The notes under the pieces are model-generated. The model made no database searches, had not been told where the DNA came from, and saw only the letters and a list, made by a program, of their open reading frames with translations. A DNA stretch of 64,000 nt, from the NCBI GenBank assembly GCA_018657495.1, contig JABHXA010000003.1, positions 62,001 to 126,000 of the forward strand. The letters run 5' to 3'. This stretch comes from Fidelibacterota bacterium. GTDB taxonomy: Bacteria; Fidelibacterota; Marinisomatia; SCGC-AAA003-L08; JACNLC01. Shown piece after piece: positions 61,960 through 64,000 of this stretch (position 1 is its first letter; every line of letters begins with the position of its first letter). Both the position numbers and the translations under genes were made by a program.

Positions 61960-63219
61960 TTAGTTGTTTAAAATCAGTTTATCAATATCACCATAGCTGT
62001 CATATGATGACGTTATGACCTGCTCGCCAGGCGAAAGCCCTTCCAGCACTTCAAATACGTCTGGATTTTGTCTTCCAAGCCGAATTTCTCTTTTGGAGGC
62101 AATCTCACCGGTATTATCTACTACATAAATCCATTGTCCTCCGGTCTTTTGGAAAAATCCTCCTCTTGGAATAAGGATAGCTTTTTCAAGATCACCCAAT
62201 TCGAGTCTTACATGGACCGTTTGCCCACGTCTGATTCCCTCAGGTTCGTCTCCCGTGAACATCATATCTACTTCAAACCGACCGTTTGATACTTCTGGAT
62301 ATATTTTTTTGATTTCAGCAAAATAAGTGATTCCGCCTAAAGTGAATTCACCACTTTGATTTATGTTTATACGGGAAATATGGTATTCATCTATGCTTAC
62401 ACGGATCTTGAAGCCATCTAAAATATCAATTTGTCCAAGGCGTTGGCCCCTGGATTTTGATTCTCCAATCTCAGCATATAATGAGGTAAGTTGTCCTGAA
62501 ACCGGTGCTGTCAGGACGAGGTTTTCAAGATTTTTTTTGACAAAATTGAGATTTTCTTCCATTCGTGTAAGAGAAGATTCCAATTGTTCTATCTGGACCA
62601 GTCTAAAAATAGAGTCCTGGCGATTTGATTCCATCGTAATGTCAAGAAGATTTAGGTAATATTCGTATTCATCTTTTGTTCGCTCAAACGCCTGACCGGC
62701 AATAAGATTTGGGTTTTTATCAAGCAGCTTTTTATCAGTATCGTAGTTTAGCTTTCTCTGTTTAATCTGATAGTTCAAATCCAGTAATGAAGCTTTCAAA
62801 TTCAACCGATTCTGCTCCATTGCCAACCTGGTATTTCGTAAGTTATTACTTTGCTGAAATAATTCGGCTTCACGATACATAATATCCATCATTAAATTGG
62901 TATTGGCCAGCTTAAGTATCGGCTCACCCCTTTTTACAATGTTTCCTGCTTCCAGATATACAGTATCAATCCTTCCTCCTTCAATAGCATCAAGATAAAT
63001 TGTTTTTATAGGAATTACAGTCCCGGTTACCGGTATAAATTCCTGAAACTCTTTCTCTATTACATCAGATATGATAAGACGTTCGGTTTGAACATTTAGT
63101 CTTGAACTTCTATCACCAAATATGATTGCTTTGAATATAAATGCCACACCTAAAATGGTGATAGCAAGGATGGCTATTTTCTTTGGAGGCCACTTCTTTT
63201 TTTCTATTTTTCTATCCAT
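61960..63219 (-). CDS. HlyD/MacA-type periplasmic adaptor
   Basis: 419 residues. A transmembrane anchor (about 15-33), a lipoyl half-domain (GRIDTVYLEAGNIVKRGEPILKL), a long coiled-coil hairpin (about 110-235), the second lipoyl half (LVLTAPVSGQLTSLYAEIGE), and a beta-barrel (about 265-345) in the order typical of MacA-like membrane-fusion proteins. It would link the inner-membrane ABC permeases to an outer-membrane TolC-type channel, which is not encoded in this window. GGGGAG lies 12 bases before the ATG, a little far. The locus has only this one adaptor for six permeases. Confidence 0.9.
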   Translation of the reverse strand: MDRKIEKKKWPPKKIAILAITILGVAFIFKAIIFGDRSSRLNVQTERLIISDVIEKEFQEFIPVTGTVIPIKTIYLDAIEGGRIDTVYLEAGNIVKRGEPILKLANTNLMMDIMYREAELFQQSNNLRNTRLAMEQNRLNLKASLLDLNYQIKQRKLNYDTDKKLLDKNPNLIAGQAFERTKDEYEYYLNLLDITMESNRQDSIFRLVQIEQLESSLTRMEENLNFVKKNLENLVLTAPVSGQLTSLYAEIGESKSRGQRLGQIDILDGFKIRVSIDEYHISRININQSGEFTLGGITYFAEIKKIYPEVSNGRFEVDMMFTGDEPEGIRRGQTVHVRLELGDLEKAILIPRGGFFQKTGGQWIYVVDNTGEIASKREIRLGRQNPDVFEVLEGLSPGEQVITSSYDSYGDIDKLILNN

Positions 63220-63318
63220 TTTAGAATTTATCTCCCCTTATAAACTCATAAAACAATTTTAATTTTACTTCAACTTATCAAAGCTCCCACTGGATATCAG
63301 TAGGGATTTTAATTGTTT

Positions 63319-63534
63319 TCAGATTTCTTTTTTTTCCTCAACATGGCGCAAAACAATTTCATCAATCATTGTCTTTGATTCAATTTCATTATCTGAATCA
63401 ATCGAAATAATGATTTCGTTTTGCTGTTGAGAATTTTCATTTATCTCAAATAATATTTCATGATTTAGGTTATTCAAGAGTAATGATGCGCCTATTGCCA
63501 CTGTAGAAACGAGTGTAATAATTATTGCAGTCAT
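63319..63534 (-). CDS. Small membrane-anchored protein upstream of the adaptor
   Basis: 71 residues with an N-terminal transmembrane helix (about 2-20, TAIIITLVSTVAIGASLLL) and an acidic, polar tail. It overlaps the preceding small gene by 4 bp (ATGA), which supports both being translated. No family recognised. It could be a small regulatory or assembly subunit of the transporter. An imperfect inverted repeat (TCCCACTG...CAGTAGGGA, 63285-63306) follows in the gap before the adaptor. Confidence 0.5.
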   Translation of the reverse strand: MTAIIITLVSTVAIGASLLLNNLNHEILFEINENSQQQNEIIISIDSDNEIESKTMIDEIVLRHVEEKKEI

Positions 63535-63746
63535 TGATTTTCTCCTTTTTCCGTTGATAACAAATTCAAGATCCTGCTGTATTCAACCGAGTTCTTGATT
63601 GTAGTCACAATTATTTTATCCATTAGATTTCTATTTGATGTAGAATTTTGATATAACAAATTTTCGTAAATAAACTTCCTTTTATTGATCATTATTCCAT
63701 TTGGATACAAATAATTCTGGCATGCTTTTTTCAAAGGTTGTGCCAA
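63531..63746 (-). CDS. Small cytoplasmic-type protein at the head of the locus
   Basis: 71 residues from TTG at 63746, or 53 residues from the ATG at 63692; neither has a strong ribosome binding site. The predicted protein is helical and basic (RKFIYENLLYQNSTSNRNLMDKI), with no signal peptide or known domain. The ATGA overlap with the next small gene is the main evidence that it is real. Possibly a short regulator, or the remains of a longer gene: a TAG stop lies just upstream in frame. Confidence 0.4.
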   Translation of the reverse strand: MAQPLKKACQNYLYPNGIMINKRKFIYENLLYQNSTSNRNLMDKIIVTTIKNSVEYSRILNLLSTEKGENQ

Positions 63747-64000
63747 GATGAGTTTCTATAAATTAGTGAACAATAATAAATTCTATTAACTCTATGTTAA
63801 TATGAAATATAATGTGTTTAATTTATAGATTATTAAAAATTGAGTAAGTCAGAAATCTATTGTGAAGTGCACGGTTTGCATACGACGAGTGTACGAATAC
63901 GAACACTATTTCTATGGTTCCTCTGGAAGTTAATCGTAAATTAGATGTTTATAATTACGGTTTGATATTGCCTATTAAATAGTAATAGTTCTAGTCACTG
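63747..64000. promoter_or_regulatory. Upstream region of the ABC locus, right edge
   Basis: 254 bp, AT-rich except for a GC-richer patch (about 63865-63910) with TACGA three times and AGTGT...ACACT arms at 63888-63892 and 63903-63907. The promoter of the 21 kb locus should lie here, but I could not assign -35/-10 elements with confidence. Confidence 0.3.

Noticed and set aside
63867..63880. Sigma-54-like promoter (GTGCAC...TTGCA) at the right edge
   Set aside because: The spacer is two bases too short and the -24 GG is missing; it also points away from the genes.

Overview
The window is AT-rich Gram-negative bacterial DNA in which genes are packed into long one-strand runs. A secreted propeller protein with a C-terminal type I dockerin, DUF4159 and DUF4175 proteins, a TIGR03545/TIGR03546 pair, RND and MMPL pumps, and a long series of duplicated MacB/FtsX-type permeases all point to an outer-membrane bacterium of the FCB group. 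Candidatus Marinimicrobia (SAR406) is my best guess, but this is inference: there is no rRNA or other taxonomic marker here. TAG, TAA and TGA all end intact genes, so the standard bacterial code applies.

Layout. 1-2.3 kb: the 3' end of a HAD phosphatase, a methyltransferase whose 5' end is cut off by an in-frame TAG, and a secreted dockerin protein. 2.3-11.4 kb (minus): a heavy-metal (probably Cu/Ag) efflux operon with a Cys-rich leader protein, TolC-like channel, CusB-like adaptor, CusA-like pump, a double-HMA protein, a metal-binding lipoprotein and a CopZ-like chaperone. 11.7-16.1 kb (plus): MMPL transporter, LolA-like protein and beta-barrel. 16.1-18.5 kb (minus): TIGR03546/TIGR03545 pair. 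18.7-26.4 kb (plus): a Cys-rich secreted protein with a clear terminator, DUF4159, DUF4175, a TPR protein, a LiaF-like protein and a VOC protein. 26.5-28.3 kb (minus): glmS. 28.5-31 kb: an orphan UPF0014/FetB-type permease, a small membrane protein and a choline-kinase-like enzyme. 31-35 kb: small redox-flavoured genes (DUF4395, cupin, DUF2237, NmrA-like, Fer4_19/CDGSH), two of them preceded by copies of the same ~95 bp AT-rich element. 35-39.1 kb (minus): glcD-glcE-glcF plus an enoyl-CoA hydratase-like gene. 39.4-42.3 kb (plus): DUF1203 behind a 34 bp near-palindrome, a frameshifted homocysteine S-methyltransferase and an MDR oxidoreductase.

42.6-63.7 kb is the most striking region: fourteen consecutive minus-strand genes. 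In transcription order they are two small proteins, an HlyD-type adaptor, a MacB-type ATPase, six full-length paralogous permeases of about 790-810 residues, a secreted ankyrin/PD40 protein, a secreted metallo-beta-lactamase-fold/TPR protein, a second ATPase with altered signature and D-loop residues, and a 96-residue protein. I read it as one expanded tripartite-type ABC export or envelope-stress locus in which several permeases share few ATPases and one adaptor. The substrate is unknown.

I found no tRNA, rRNA, CRISPR array, IS element, transposase or integrase in the window. Two genes appear broken (methyltransferase nonsense codon, homocysteine methyltransferase frameshift). Both could be real or assembly errors.
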